A stretch of DNA of 64,000 bases, from assembly GCA_022824365.1 (NCBI GenBank), contig JAJEAA010000029.1, forward strand, positions 186,001 through 250,000, written 5' to 3'. Below, in pieces: positions 8,714 to 17,895 of the stretch. Position numbers and translations under genes: made by a program. This stretch comes from Anaerolineae bacterium. GTDB taxonomy: Bacteria; Chloroflexota; Anaerolineae; Aggregatilineales; Phototrophicaceae. The notes beneath the pieces were generated by a model. It had not been told where the DNA came from. It was given only the letters and a program-made list of their open reading frames with translations, and searched no databases. How positions within the stretch are numbered: the stretch's first letter is position 1; the number at the start of each line of letters is the position of its first letter.

Positions 8714-9751
8714 ATGCCCTTCGATTTCAGTGAGCATCCGCACCGGCGTTACAATCCGCTGTTGGACGAATGGGTCCTCGTCTCGCCGCATCGCACCAAA
8801 CGTCCCTGGCAGGGCAGCCGGGAAAAACCGATCGCGGATGAGCGGCCGCGGTACGATCCCGATTGCTATCTCTGTCCTGGGAATGTGCGCGCCAATGGCG
8901 ACCGTAATCCACAATATGACGCCACCTTTGTATTCGTCAATGACTTTGCCGCTGTGCTGCCCGCAACGCCCGACTTGGAGGCCGCCTCAAATCCGCTGTT
9001 TCGAAGTGAAGCGGTACGCGGCGAGGCGCGCGTGATTTGTTTCTCGCCGCGCCACGACCTGACGCTGGCTGAAATGTCGCTGCCTGATATTGGGCAGGTT
9101 GTAGACTTATGGGCGCAGCAGACTGAAGAACTGGGCGAGCGCTTCTGTTGGGTGCAGGTCTTCGAAAATCGCGGCGCGATGATGGGCGCGTCCAATCCGC
9201 ATCCGCATGGCCAGATTTGGGCGACCGATAGATTGGGCACGATTCCGGCCAAGGAAGACCGACAGCAGCGCGCCTACAAAGATCGCTACGGCGGTAGCCT
9301 GCTGGTGGACTATGCAGCGCAAGAAGGCGAAAGCCTGGAACGGCTAGTGGTCGAGAATGAGAGCTGGCTGGTTGTGGCGCCGTTTTGGGCGGTCTGGCCC
9401 TTCGAAAGCTTGCTCTTGCCCAAGTTCCCGGTGCGTCGCTTGCCCGATTTGGATGCCGCGCAGCGGGCCGAACTGGCGCAGATACTGAAACGGCTGCTCG
9501 TCAAATATGACAATTTGTTTGAGGTCTCGTTTCCCTATTCCATGGGCTGGCACGGCGCCCCATACAATGAGGAAGACAATGTTCACTGGCAACTGCACGC
9601 ACACTTTTATCCACCCCTATTACGGTCAGCTACGGTCAAGAAGTTCATGGTCGGCTATGAGATGCTGGCCGAGGCGCAGCGCGATTTCACGCCGGAACAG
9701 GCTGCGCGGGAATTGCGCGATGCCTCGGAAACTCACTTCAAACTGCGTTAG
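8714..9751 (+). CDS. galT: Galactose-1-phosphate uridylyltransferase
   Basis: The 345-residue product transfers UMP between UDP-glucose and galactose-1-phosphate in the Leloir pathway. [19 protein letters not shown] is the N-terminal family block, CYLCPGN holds the Zn-binding Cys pair, and [10 protein letters not shown] carries the catalytic HPH triad whose second His becomes uridylylated. [14 protein letters not shown] and [14 protein letters not shown] are the other conserved blocks. The length matches the bacterial class I enzyme (about 350). It is almost fused (3 bp) to the MaoC gene but fits the sugar theme of the upstream transporter. No galK or galE is present here. Confidence 0.93.
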   Translation: MPFDFSEHPHRRYNPLLDEWVLVSPHRTKRPWQGSREKPIADERPRYDPDCYLCPGNVRANGDRNPQYDATFVFVNDFAAVLPATPDLEAASNPLFRSEAVRGEARVICFSPRHDLTLAEMSLPDIGQVVDLWAQQTEELGERFCWVQVFENRGAMMGASNPHPHGQIWATDRLGTIPAKEDRQQRAYKDRYGGSLLVDYAAQEGESLERLVVENESWLVVAPFWAVWPFESLLLPKFPVRRLPDLDAAQRAELAQILKRLLVKYDNLFEVSFPYSMGWHGAPYNEEDNVHWQLHAHFYPPLLRSATVKKFMVGYEMLAEAQRDFTPEQAARELRDASETHFKLR

Positions 9752-9821
9752 TCAAGATTCATAGCCGCTTTGACGGGGCTGATCATAACGCCGCCGCGAC
9801 AATACTCGCGCGACACGAATA

Positions 9822-9849
9822 TTGACATCTTGATAGGAGGGACTATACT
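9822..9849 (+). promoter_or_regulatory. Promoter of tRNA-Leu(CAG)
   Basis: TTGACA (9822-9827), 16 bp, TATACT (9844-9849). The consensus -35 box and the expected start near 9856 fit a tRNA transcript with a leader of about nine bases. Confidence 0.75.
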
Positions 9850-9864
9850 GCTTGTTATTAGCTT

Positions 9865-9948
9865 GCCGAAGTGGCGGAATTGGCAGACGCGCTACGTTCA
9901 GGGCGTAGTTCTCTTCGGGGAGTGTGGGTTCGACTCCCACCTTCGGCA
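9865..9948 (+). tRNA. tRNA-Leu, anticodon CAG
   Basis: The acceptor arms GCCGAAG and CTTCGGC pair perfectly, with A as discriminator. The D-loop GGCGGAATTGGCAGACGC is typical of class II tRNA-Leu. The anticodon stem CTACG/CGTAG encloses the loop TTCAGGG (anticodon CAG, reading CUG). A long variable arm and the T-arm GTGGGTTCGACTCCCAC follow. CCA is not encoded. Confidence 0.96.
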
Positions 9949-9955
9949 TTTATCT

Positions 9956-9980
9956 AGCTCGGCGCGCGGCCGGGCTTTTT
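9956..9980 (+). terminator. Rho-independent terminator of tRNA-Leu(CAG)
   Basis: AGCTCGGC (9956-9963) pairs with GCCGGGCT (9969-9976), with one G-U pair and a five-base loop, and runs into TTTTT. The rest of the 310-bp gap between galT and the next gene holds only the tRNA and its promoter. Confidence 0.8.
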
Positions 9981-10061
9981 CTATTGGCAGTCCCCTGCGC
10001 TGGCGGTTTCGCGACGCTGGTATAAGATAATGATGGATGCTGTCTTTGGACAACTATTGGT

Positions 10062-10526
10062 ATGGCGGAAATCGGCATGAACAGCGGGGCGGAAACGGGC
10101 AGCGCGAGCCGACCTAAGGCCGGCCGCAGGTTGACCAGCGTTCAGGTAATATTGGGCGTCGCCTTGACACTCGGGCTGGTGCTGGCTCTAAATTTCAGTA
10201 GCCGCATCAAATTGGATCGCGATCTTGGCCGCATCCATGATGAATTCGCTCGCGAGATAGATGGGTTGCTCGCTGATCAGCGCTCCCTGCTGTCCGAGTT
10301 GGATTACGTCAAGAGCGACGCTTATGTCGAGTATTGGGCGCGCGACGAAGGCAAGATGGTTCGGGATGGCGAAGTCCTGGTCTTTCCGCAAGGCGTTGGC
10401 GTCCAAGATGTTTTGCCCGCTTCGACCCGCCGCCTGTTCGACCTCGAAACGACAGCGCCTGAGCCGGAGAATTGGGAATTGTGGTGGGCTCTCTTCTTCG
10501 ATGGTCCGCCTCTAGTCCTGGATTGA
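10062..10526 (+). CDS. FtsB/DivIC-like single-pass membrane protein
   Basis: A 154-residue protein with a short basic cytoplasmic N-terminus, one membrane helix (about 30-48, VILGVALTLGLVLAL) and an extracytoplasmic coiled coil (about 55-85, LDRDLGRIHDEFAREIDGLLADQRSLLSEL in pieces), then YVEYWARDEGKMVRDGEVLVFP. This order and the YVE.WAR..G...GE.....P pattern are those of septum formation initiator proteins (FtsB/DivIC), which join the divisome with FtsQ/DivIB and FtsL. The start could also be Met6 at 10077. It stands alone between a tRNA and a convergent ygfZ-like gene. Confidence 0.72.
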   Translation: MAEIGMNSGAETGSASRPKAGRRLTSVQVILGVALTLGLVLALNFSSRIKLDRDLGRIHDEFAREIDGLLADQRSLLSELDYVKSDAYVEYWARDEGKMVRDGEVLVFPQGVGVQDVLPASTRRLFDLETTAPEPENWELWWALFFDGPPLVLD

Positions 10527-10553
10527 TGCTGCGGGCCGCATGAATCGAGACAG

Positions 10554-11633
10554 TTACTTCTCCTGAATCAACTGCGCCACATAAGGCGGTTGACAACCGG
10601 CATACTCCTTGACTGTGGCCTCGACTTCTTGCTCTCCAATGCTCAGGCTCGCGCCGGCTCGCGCCTGATTGAGCCGGACGACCGCTAGCGCATATATCTG
10701 GCCATCGGGCGCTGCGACACTGCTTGTAAGCCTTCCGACAGCGCGGCCGTCGGCGAAAATCTGCGCCGGCGCCGCGACCAGCTCGGACAGATTCAGTTTC
10801 ACGATAGTCTTTGCCAAGCGTCTGCGGCTTTCCATGCGCGCGATGATCTCTTGCCCGGTATAACAGCCTTTGCTGAAACTGACCTCGTCCCAAAGCCCGA
10901 CTTCCAGCGGAATGTAGTTAGACGAGAGTTCGAGACCCGCCGGCCGGCCGCTACGGATGCGCAAGGCATTGTAGGTCAGGGAACCGGCAGGAATCAGACC
11001 GCTCGCCGAGCCCTCGCGCAGCAGCAGGCTATGAACAGCGGCTGCCTGTTCAGCCGGGCAGATAAAGAGCCAATGCTCTCCGCAGAGCGGTTTGCGCCGC
11101 GCCAGCGTAAGCCGACAGCCGGCCGCTTCCAGTTCGATACAGCCCATCAAGGCCAAGTCCGCCGCAGCCGGGGCGAGCGATGCAACAACAGCGTGGGCGC
11201 TCGGACCGTGAATGGCGAATTGCGCCGTTTCTCCGGCGCTTTCGCGCAGAGCCGCTTTGTCGCCGAAGAATATATTGCGCCGCAAGAATTCCGCCAGGGC
11301 GCCGCCTTGCCCCGCTTCGCTGATTAGCAGCAATCCCTCCGGTCGATTCAGACAGACAACTCTGAACAATATTCGCGCATTGGCATTGGTGAAGATGGTC
11401 GCGCAACCATTGTTTTCGGCCAAGGCGGCGACATCGTTGGTGGACATGCGATTGACCAGGTTGAGACGATCGCGTCCGCTCAAAAGGATGCGTCCTTCGT
11501 GAGAACGATCGAGTAGAATGGCTGAGCCGGACACCGATTCAAACTCGGCTGCCAGATCGCCGTAATCCAGCGGAATACGATCGGGCGCCAGATTAGCGCC
11601 AAGCTTGAGGTGATGCTCCGTAAGCGCAGTCAT
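10554..11633 (-). CDS. ygfZ: YgfZ/GcvT-fold folate-binding protein
   Basis: The 359-residue protein carries the YgfZ signature KGCYTGQEIIARMESRR, with the conserved Cys that defines this group within the GcvT (aminomethyltransferase) fold. LSGRDRLNLVNRMSTND is the N-terminal folate-binding block. YgfZ is a tetrahydrofolate-dependent helper in the repair and maturation of some Fe-S clusters in E. coli and mitochondria (IBA57). The start lies 5 bp after the gmk-like stop, so the two form an operon. It converges with the FtsB-like gene. Confidence 0.88.
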   Translation of the reverse strand: MTALTEHHLKLGANLAPDRIPLDYGDLAAEFESVSGSAILLDRSHEGRILLSGRDRLNLVNRMSTNDVAALAENNGCATIFTNANARILFRVVCLNRPEGLLLISEAGQGGALAEFLRRNIFFGDKAALRESAGETAQFAIHGPSAHAVVASLAPAAADLALMGCIELEAAGCRLTLARRKPLCGEHWLFICPAEQAAAVHSLLLREGSASGLIPAGSLTYNALRIRSGRPAGLELSSNYIPLEVGLWDEVSFSKGCYTGQEIIARMESRRRLAKTIVKLNLSELVAAPAQIFADGRAVGRLTSSVAAPDGQIYALAVVRLNQARAGASLSIGEQEVEATVKEYAGCQPPYVAQLIQEK

Positions 11634-11638
11634 GACGG

Positions 11639-12256
11639 CTAGCTCAGAAGACCGCGGTCGGCCAGTTCGCGCTTGATTATGGCGCGGGCGCGCCCAATCG
11701 CTTGCGACAGATCGTCATTAACAACGACATAATCACATTCATCTTGGTAGGGCAATTCCAGAGTCTTGGCTCGCTCCAGCCGCTTCTCAATATCAGTGTT
11801 TGGATCCGCGCGCTCTACCATTCTCCCTCGCAGGACCGCCAGTTGCTGCGCGATGTCATTGCCCGGCACGGTGATGTATATCTGGACTACATTGTCTCCA
11901 AAAGCCTTCGCCATTACCTTCGCGCCCAGCACCTCTATATCGGCGATACGAACGGCGCCCACGACCAGCGCGTCGACAACGGTCTGACGGGGAATGCCAT
12001 AGAATTTGCCGGGTGTCACTTCTTGGTATTCGAGCAACTCGCCGCGTTTGATCATTCGCTTGAATTCTGTCCGGCTGACGAAGAGGTGTTCCCGACCTTG
12101 CGCTTCATCGCTGCGCATCTGCCGAGTAGTTGCGGTCGCCAACTGCTGGACAATGCCGATGTCAGCGATTAGCGCCTTCATAATCGCATTTTTGCCGGCG
12201 CCGCCCGGTCCAATCATGACAAAGATGACGCCAGGAAGTTTCTCACAAGCGTACAC
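11639..12256 (-). CDS. gmk: Guanylate kinase-like protein with variant P-loop
   Basis: The 205-residue protein has the guanylate kinase layout: a P-loop GPGGAGKN (about 17-24), then TATTRQMRSDEAQGREHLF (the GMP-binding block, TTR.....E..G) and VVNDDL near the end. It would phosphorylate GMP to GDP. Deviations: the residue after the P-loop lysine is Asn instead of Ser/Thr/Gly, and the adjacent GMP-binding segment reads LLEYQEVTPGKFYGI, which is normal. The reading starts with GTG at 12256; a start further in would lose the P-loop. The length fits the family (about 200). Divergent from folD, and in operon with ygfZ. Confidence 0.8.
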   Translation of the reverse strand: MYACEKLPGVIFVMIGPGGAGKNAIMKALIADIGIVQQLATATTRQMRSDEAQGREHLFVSRTEFKRMIKRGELLEYQEVTPGKFYGIPRQTVVDALVVGAVRIADIEVLGAKVMAKAFGDNVVQIYITVPGNDIAQQLAVLRGRMVERADPNTDIEKRLERAKTLELPYQDECDYVVVNDDLSQAIGRARAIIKRELADRGLLS

Positions 12257-12431
12257 TGTATGTTATCCTAACAGAGAAAATGGCGCAGCTTAGTGTAGCA
12301 AGAGGATTGATAGTTCTCCATAGCCAAGCGCGCATGAAACAGTCTCGAGCGGGGTAGCAAACTGGCGCTGCCTAAGCATGTCGCTGATAGAGGGCGATCG
12401 TAAGGCGGCTCTTTGTGGAAAGGAATTCAAC

Positions 12432-13319
12432 ATGCCGGCGGAAATCATCGATGGACGGGCGGTAGCAAAGCGCCTGCAAGGAGAAATCGGCAAGACGGTC
12501 GTAGATTTTGAGAACAAGACCGGCTTTGTGCCCGGCCTGGGTGTTGTGCTAGTCGGCGATGACGCGGCTTCAGCAATGTATGTGCGGATGAAACGGCGCG
12601 CTTGCGAGCGGGTCGGCATCCATTCCAAGGCGGAGATTCTACCGGCTTCAGCCACTCAGGCTGAGGTGGAGAATGCCGTTCGAAGCTACAATGCCGATCC
12701 GAGTATTCATGGTATTCTGGTTCAATTGCCAATGCCAGACCATATTGACGAAGAGGCGGTCCTCAACGAAGTCAGCCTGGCAAAAGATGTCGACGGCATC
12801 CATCCAATGAACTTGGGTCGGCTGGGTATGCGAGGGCGCGAGCCCAGCTTTACGCCGGCCACGCCGACCGGCGTCATGACGCTGATCAATGAGACTGGCG
12901 CGCAAGTTGAAGGGGCGGAGGCGGTCGTGATCGGGCGCAGCAATATTGTTGGTCTGCCTGTCGCGCTGATGCTGGCCAATGCCAACGCCACTGTGACGAT
13001 TTGCCATAGTCGGACGCGTGATCTGCCAGCAGTGATCAAACGCGCGGACATCGTGGTGGCGGCGGTTGGACGCGCCGAGTTCGTCAAAGGCGACTGGCTG
13101 AAAACTGGCGCTGTGGTCATTGATGTGGGTTCAAATTCGCTGCCCGATGCGAACAGCGAAAAAGGCTATCGTTATGTCGGCGATGTTGATTATGCTGCGG
13201 CGCTGGCGGTGGCTGGCCATATCACGAAAGTGCCGGGCGGGGTCGGTCCCATGACCATCACAATGCTCCTGGCGAATACGCTGAAAGCGGCTCAGCGCAG
13301 CCGGGGCCTGGCTGGCTGA
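12432..13319 (+). CDS. folD: Bifunctional methylenetetrahydrofolate dehydrogenase/cyclohydrolase
   Basis: FolD interconverts 5,10-methylene-, methenyl- and 10-formyl-tetrahydrofolate in the cytoplasm. This protein (295 residues) has the substrate block YVRMKRRACERVGI with the catalytic Lys, the family signature GILVQLPMPDHI and the NADP site VIGRSNIVGLPVA, ending in KVPGGVGPMTITMLLANT. I use ATG 12432 and not 12378 because AAAGGA precedes it and homologs start at MPAEIIDG. It opens the long plus-strand run. A 94-bp gap separates it from the purine genes, so read-through into them is possible. Confidence 0.95.
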   Translation: MPAEIIDGRAVAKRLQGEIGKTVVDFENKTGFVPGLGVVLVGDDAASAMYVRMKRRACERVGIHSKAEILPASATQAEVENAVRSYNADPSIHGILVQLPMPDHIDEEAVLNEVSLAKDVDGIHPMNLGRLGMRGREPSFTPATPTGVMTLINETGAQVEGAEAVVIGRSNIVGLPVALMLANANATVTICHSRTRDLPAVIKRADIVVAAVGRAEFVKGDWLKTGAVVIDVGSNSLPDANSEKGYRYVGDVDYAAALAVAGHITKVPGGVGPMTITMLLANTLKAAQRSRGLAG

Positions 13320-13413
13320 GAGAATTTACCCTGGCCGCTCACGGACAGGAGCGATGTTGCGTCAGCATGTGGACGAGTGGATTCAAACCTGACAGATGAC
13401 AGCGAGCTAGGTA

Positions 13414-14772
13414 ATGTCGACGCTTCTACTACAGAACATCAGCAGTCTCGCGACCATGGACGAACAACGCCGCGAATTGTCGCAGGCCTGGATACTGATT
13501 CGCGATCGCGAAATCCAAGCGCTTGGCGTCGCCAGCGAGATACCGCCCGAGCCGAGCCCTGATCGTATCATTGATCTTTCGAATCATGCGGTATTGCCGG
13601 GCTTAGTTAATACACATCATCACATGTTTCAAGCCACGACGCGGGTCATGGGGCAACAGGGGGATCTGTTCGGCTGGTTGCGGGCTTGTTACCCGATTTG
13701 GCTGCGGCTGCGCTCTGAGCATGTGTATGCCTCGGCGCGCCTGGCTATGGCGGAGCTGTTGCTCTCCGGCTGCACGACAGCCAGCGACCATCATTATATC
13801 TTCCCCAACGATGTGCAGCTGGAAGACGAGATCCGCGCCGCGCAAGACATGGGCATTCGCTTTCATGCTTCGCGCGGCAGCATGAGCGTGGGAGAGGGGC
13901 ACGGTGGCCTGCCGCCCGACAGTCTGGTCGAGGGCGAGGACGATATCCTGCGAGATACGCGCCGTTTGATCGAAACCTGGCACGATCCCGCGCGTCACGC
14001 CATGCTGCGGATAGGCGCTGCGCCTTGCTCGCCGTTCAGCGTCTCAACCGACCTCATGCGCGAATCAGCCGCTCTGGCGCGAGCTTATGGCGTGCGGATG
14101 CACACGCATCTGGCGGAAACGGACGATGATGTCGCCTACAGTCTGGAGCGCTTTGGCATGCGACCCGGCGATTACGCCGAAGATATGGGCTGGGTCGGCG
14201 ATGATGTCTGGCATGCCCATTGTGTCAAGTTGAACGGAGAAGAGATCAATCTCTTTGCCAAGAGCGGCACCGGCGTATGTCATTGTCCGTCCTCCAATAT
14301 GCGTTTGGCTTCTGGTATCGCGCCAATCCGACAAATGCTTGACCGCGGCGTCAAAGTTGGCTTGGGCGTCGATGGCTCAGCCTCCAACGATAGCGGACAC
14401 TTGCTCAGCGAAGCGCGTCAGGCCATGTTGCTGCAGCGTGCCTTGGGTGACCCGGCCGGGCTGGCGGCCCGCGAGGCGCTGGAGCTGGCTACGCTGGGCG
14501 GCGCGCGTGTCCTGGGACGGGACGATATCGGCAGTATCGCGCCGGGCATGTCGGCCGATATCATCGCTTTTCGGCTGGATCAAGTGGCATTCGCTGGCGC
14601 GTTGCACGATCCAATTGCGGCGTTGGTCTTTTGCCAGCCACAGCGCGTCGACCTGTCCATCATCAATGGACGCGTTATTATTGAAGACGGGCAACTGCTT
14701 TGCGCCGACGAGCCAAGTCTGGTAGAAGCGCATAACAAGCTGTCGCTGTCGCTGGCGCGCGATGAAGCTTAG
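13414..14772 (+). CDS. Amidohydrolase, 8-oxoguanine deaminase-like
   Basis: A 452-residue enzyme of the TRZ/ATZ/guanine deaminase branch of the amidohydrolase superfamily. Metal ligands are visible: NTHHH (residues 66-70), HTHLAE (230-235), a later His in WHAHCVK, and the catalytic Asp in GLGVDGSASND (about 318-322). Blocks such as SGCTTASDHHYIF and CHCPSSNMRLASGIAPI match the group containing 8-oxoguanine deaminase. It likely removes the exocyclic amine of a purine-like ring (8-oxoguanine or isocytosine-type) in the cytoplasm. It leads a row of purine genes, and adenine deaminase follows after 39 bp. A specific substrate is inferred from family resemblance. Confidence 0.83.
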   Translation: MSTLLLQNISSLATMDEQRRELSQAWILIRDREIQALGVASEIPPEPSPDRIIDLSNHAVLPGLVNTHHHMFQATTRVMGQQGDLFGWLRACYPIWLRLRSEHVYASARLAMAELLLSGCTTASDHHYIFPNDVQLEDEIRAAQDMGIRFHASRGSMSVGEGHGGLPPDSLVEGEDDILRDTRRLIETWHDPARHAMLRIGAAPCSPFSVSTDLMRESAALARAYGVRMHTHLAETDDDVAYSLERFGMRPGDYAEDMGWVGDDVWHAHCVKLNGEEINLFAKSGTGVCHCPSSNMRLASGIAPIRQMLDRGVKVGLGVDGSASNDSGHLLSEARQAMLLQRALGDPAGLAAREALELATLGGARVLGRDDIGSIAPGMSADIIAFRLDQVAFAGALHDPIAALVFCQPQRVDLSIINGRVIIEDGQLLCADEPSLVEAHNKLSLSLARDEA

Positions 14773-14811
14773 GAGGCGCCTGACAACAGGGAAATCAAGC
14801 GGAGGCAGTCT

Positions 14812-16518
14812 ATGTCTATAGTTGATCGCTTGGCGGCGGCGCGCGGCGAGTTTCCGGTTGACCTCGTCCTCCGTGATGGCAATCTAGTGAATGTAATCAG
14901 CGGTGAAATCTATCGCAGCGATATCGTCATTCACGATCGTCATGTGGTGGCCCTAGGCGCTGGCTACGATGGGCAACGCGAAATCGACCTGGGAGGTCGA
15001 TATGTGACGCCCGGTCTTATAGATGCCCATGTCCATATCGAAAGCAGCCTTGTCACCCCGCCCGAATTCGCGCGCGCCGTGCTGCCGCATGGCGTCACCA
15101 CCGTCGTCACCGATCCACATGAGATCGCCAACGTGCTGGGTTTGGAGGGCATGCGTTACATGCTCGGACAGGCCAAGCATGGTCTGCTGAACATGTATGT
15201 GATGGCTTCAAGTTGTGTGCCCGCTACCGATATGGAGACATCCGGCGCGCGTCTGGAAGCGGAAGACCTGGCGGAACTGCTTGATCATCCCTGGGTACTG
15301 GGCTTGGCGGAATTGATGAATTATCCGGGCGTTGCCCTCGGCGACGAAGGCATGCTCGACAAGATCAGCCTTTTCAGCCATCTGGTCCTGGATGGACACG
15401 CGCCCGATATGACCGGCCCCATGCTCAACGCCTACGTCACCGCTGGCGTACGGAGCGAACACGAATGCACCACCGTCGCTGAAGCGGCGGAAAAGCTGCG
15501 GCTGGGCTTGACCATTTTCGTCCGCGAAGGCACGACGACCCGCAACCTCGAACCGCTGCTGCCCCTGATCACGCCGGAGAATCATGGCGCGATCTGCTTC
15601 TGTACCGATGACCGGATCCCAGCCGATCTGATCGACCATGGCTCGATCGACTACATGATTCGCGTCGCTATCGCCAAGGGAATTGATCCGCTGATGGCGA
15701 TTCGCATGGGCAGTTACAATACGGCGCGCCACTTTGGTTTGGGCAAGTACGGCGCTGTGGCGCCCGGCCGCTATGCCGACTTGCTGATCGTTCGCGACCT
15801 GCAGGACTTCAGGCCGGAGCAAGTTTATCGCGGTGGCGTTCTGGTCGCGCAAGACGGCGCCATGACGCTGGAGCCGCTGGCGCCCCGCGGCAGCAATCTG
15901 CGGAGTACGGTCAATGTGGCCACAAACTCCCTCGACTTCAAAATTCCGGCGGCCAGCGAGCGCATTCGCGTGATCGGCACGGTCAAAGACCAGGTCGTCA
16001 CCGAGCATTTGATCGAGCCGGCTCATATTGTCGCGGGCTTCGCTGAAAGCGATGTCGAGCGCGACATGCTGAAGTTCGCCATGGTCGAGCGGCACCATGC
16101 CACCGGCAATATCGGGCTCGGTTTCATCAAGGGATTCGGCCTGCAACGGGGAGCCATCGCCGGCACCGTCGCGCACGATCACCACAATCTGGCCGTGATC
16201 GGCGTCGACGATGCGAGTATGAAGACAGCCGTTCTGGCCGCAGTGGAGATGGGAGGCGGTTTGGTGCTGGCCGATGGCGATCGGATCTTGGCGCGCTTGC
16301 CCTTGCCTATTGCCGGCCTGCTTAGCGATGAGCCGATTCACACCGTGCGCGCGGATTACGATCGCATGATAGTCGCGGCGCACAGCTTGGGAAACCGGAT
16401 GAGTGACCCGTTCATGGTTATGAGTTTCATGGGCTTGGAAGTGATTCCCAAACTCAAATTGACCGACCTGGGTCTGGTGGATGTCGAAGGGTTCAAATTA
16501 ATTGGTCTATTTGTCTAA
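14812..16518 (+). CDS. ade: Adenine deaminase (Ade family)
   Basis: This 568-residue enzyme converts adenine to hypoxanthine with release of ammonia. DAHVHIESSLVTPPEFA (from residue 71) holds the first metal-binding His pair, TDPHEIANVLG is the signature of bacterial Ade, and the C-terminal third carries ATGNIGLGFIKGFGL and AHDHHNLAVIGVDD, typical of this family and absent from eukaryotic adenosine deaminases. The length is normal (560-590). A GGAGG ribosome site lies 9 bp before the ATG. The product hypoxanthine would be a substrate for the molybdenum hydroxylase encoded 20 kb downstream in the same direction. Confidence 0.94.
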   Translation: MSIVDRLAAARGEFPVDLVLRDGNLVNVISGEIYRSDIVIHDRHVVALGAGYDGQREIDLGGRYVTPGLIDAHVHIESSLVTPPEFARAVLPHGVTTVVTDPHEIANVLGLEGMRYMLGQAKHGLLNMYVMASSCVPATDMETSGARLEAEDLAELLDHPWVLGLAELMNYPGVALGDEGMLDKISLFSHLVLDGHAPDMTGPMLNAYVTAGVRSEHECTTVAEAAEKLRLGLTIFVREGTTTRNLEPLLPLITPENHGAICFCTDDRIPADLIDHGSIDYMIRVAIAKGIDPLMAIRMGSYNTARHFGLGKYGAVAPGRYADLLIVRDLQDFRPEQVYRGGVLVAQDGAMTLEPLAPRGSNLRSTVNVATNSLDFKIPAASERIRVIGTVKDQVVTEHLIEPAHIVAGFAESDVERDMLKFAMVERHHATGNIGLGFIKGFGLQRGAIAGTVAHDHHNLAVIGVDDASMKTAVLAAVEMGGGLVLADGDRILARLPLPIAGLLSDEPIHTVRADYDRMIVAAHSLGNRMSDPFMVMSFMGLEVIPKLKLTDLGLVDVEGFKLIGLFV

Positions 16519-16592
16519 AATTGCCTGTATTTTCTGGTTAGTTTTCGCTAGAGTATAGCTTTCCAATGAATTGATCGACAACAGGTTCCAAC

Positions 16593-17813
16593 ATGGTTGA
16601 CCATACTCAAATACAAGTTCTGCGCAGCCGCGTCGAGACGCAGCGACATGATATCATCCGCTTCTTGCGCGAGATCTGCGCCATACCAAGCATGGACAGC
16701 CAAATAAAGGATTGTGGCGAGCGCATCGCGGTCGAGATGACCAAGCTCGGTTTCGACGAAGTCTTCTGGGACAAGATGGGCAATATTGTCGGGCGCATCG
16801 GCAATGGCGACAAGATTTTGCTCTACGACAGCCATATCGACACCGTTGGCATTGGCGATCCCGACGAATGGGGGTGGGACCCCTTTGAGGGCAAAATCGA
16901 AAACGGCATCTTGTATGCTCGTGGCGCTTGTGATGAAAAAGGCAGCACGCCCGGCATGGTCTACGGTTTGGCGCTGGCTCGCGATCTTGGTCTGCTTGAT
17001 GGCTTCACCGGCTATTACTTCGGCAATATGGAAGAGTGGAACGATGGGCAGGCGCCGCAGGCCTTTGTCCAAACCGAGGGCATCAAGCCTGATTTCGTGG
17101 TTATTGGCGAGCCGACCAAGATGCAGATTTATCGCGGACACAAGGGCCGGGTGGAATTCAAAATTGTCGCCAAAGGCAAGAGCGCCCATGCCGCCAGCAA
17201 TTATCTCGGCGACAATGCCATATACAAACTGTTGCCTATTATTGAGCGCATCAGCCATATCGAACCGGAATTAGGCGACCATGACTTTCTGGGGCAGGGA
17301 CGGATCACCGTGACCGATATGGAGGTCAAGACGCCCAGCATCAATGCCGTTCCCGACGAAGCCACCATTTACATTGACCGGCGCATCACCTTCGGTGAAG
17401 AACCTGCGGCGGAATTGCAGCGGTTGCAAAATCTGATCGGCCGCCGCGATGATATTAAGGCTGAGATCCTGGTATACGATGAACCGAGTTATACCGGTTT
17501 TGTCTTTCCGCTTGACAAGGTCTACCCCGCCTGGGCTTATGAGGAAGATGAGCCCATCGTCAAGGCCGGTCTGGCGGCGGCCGAGGTGCTCTACGGTCCT
17601 GTCGATACCGGCAAATGGGATTTCTCCACCAACGGCATTTATTGGGCGGGCAAAGCCGGAATTCCTAGTATCGGCTTCGCGCCTGGCAACGAGATCCATG
17701 CCCATACCGTTCTGGATCAGGTGCCATTGGATGATGTCGTGCGCTCTACTGAGTGGTATGCTTTGTTCCCGGCTATCCTTCGGCAAAGGTTGAATGGCGC
17801 GGTTAGCGTTTGA
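16593..17813 (+). CDS. ygeY: YgeY-type M20 family metallohydrolase
   Basis: A 406-residue M20-fold hydrolase of the YgeY (selenium-metabolism-linked) group. Di-zinc site residues are visible: DSHID with His81, GACDEKGST with Asp114, the Glu pair in GNMEEWNDG (147-148) and His in AHTVLDQVP near the end. GWGWDPFEGKIENGILY-like text (DEWGWDPFEGKIENG) is diagnostic. In E. coli ygeY lies with ygeW, ygeX and xdh, where it is thought to hydrolyse an amide or carbamoyl-type intermediate of purine breakdown; the actual substrate is not settled. It precedes ygeW here by 82 bp, conserving that order. Cytoplasmic, no signal peptide. Confidence 0.9.
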   Translation: MVDHTQIQVLRSRVETQRHDIIRFLREICAIPSMDSQIKDCGERIAVEMTKLGFDEVFWDKMGNIVGRIGNGDKILLYDSHIDTVGIGDPDEWGWDPFEGKIENGILYARGACDEKGSTPGMVYGLALARDLGLLDGFTGYYFGNMEEWNDGQAPQAFVQTEGIKPDFVVIGEPTKMQIYRGHKGRVEFKIVAKGKSAHAASNYLGDNAIYKLLPIIERISHIEPELGDHDFLGQGRITVTDMEVKTPSINAVPDEATIYIDRRITFGEEPAAELQRLQNLIGRRDDIKAEILVYDEPSYTGFVFPLDKVYPAWAYEEDEPIVKAGLAAAEVLYGPVDTGKWDFSTNGIYWAGKAGIPSIGFAPGNEIHAHTVLDQVPLDDVVRSTEWYALFPAILRQRLNGAVSV

Positions 17814-17895
17814 GCGTCAAAGAATATTGCTTGCTGCCATGAAATGACAACCCGGCGGGCGGCTGGGAATAATCAGAATGGGAGAGGGGAAAACA

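Noticed and set aside
15208-16383. 391-residue minus-strand ORF
   Set aside because: Antisense shadow of adenine deaminase; no family motif.
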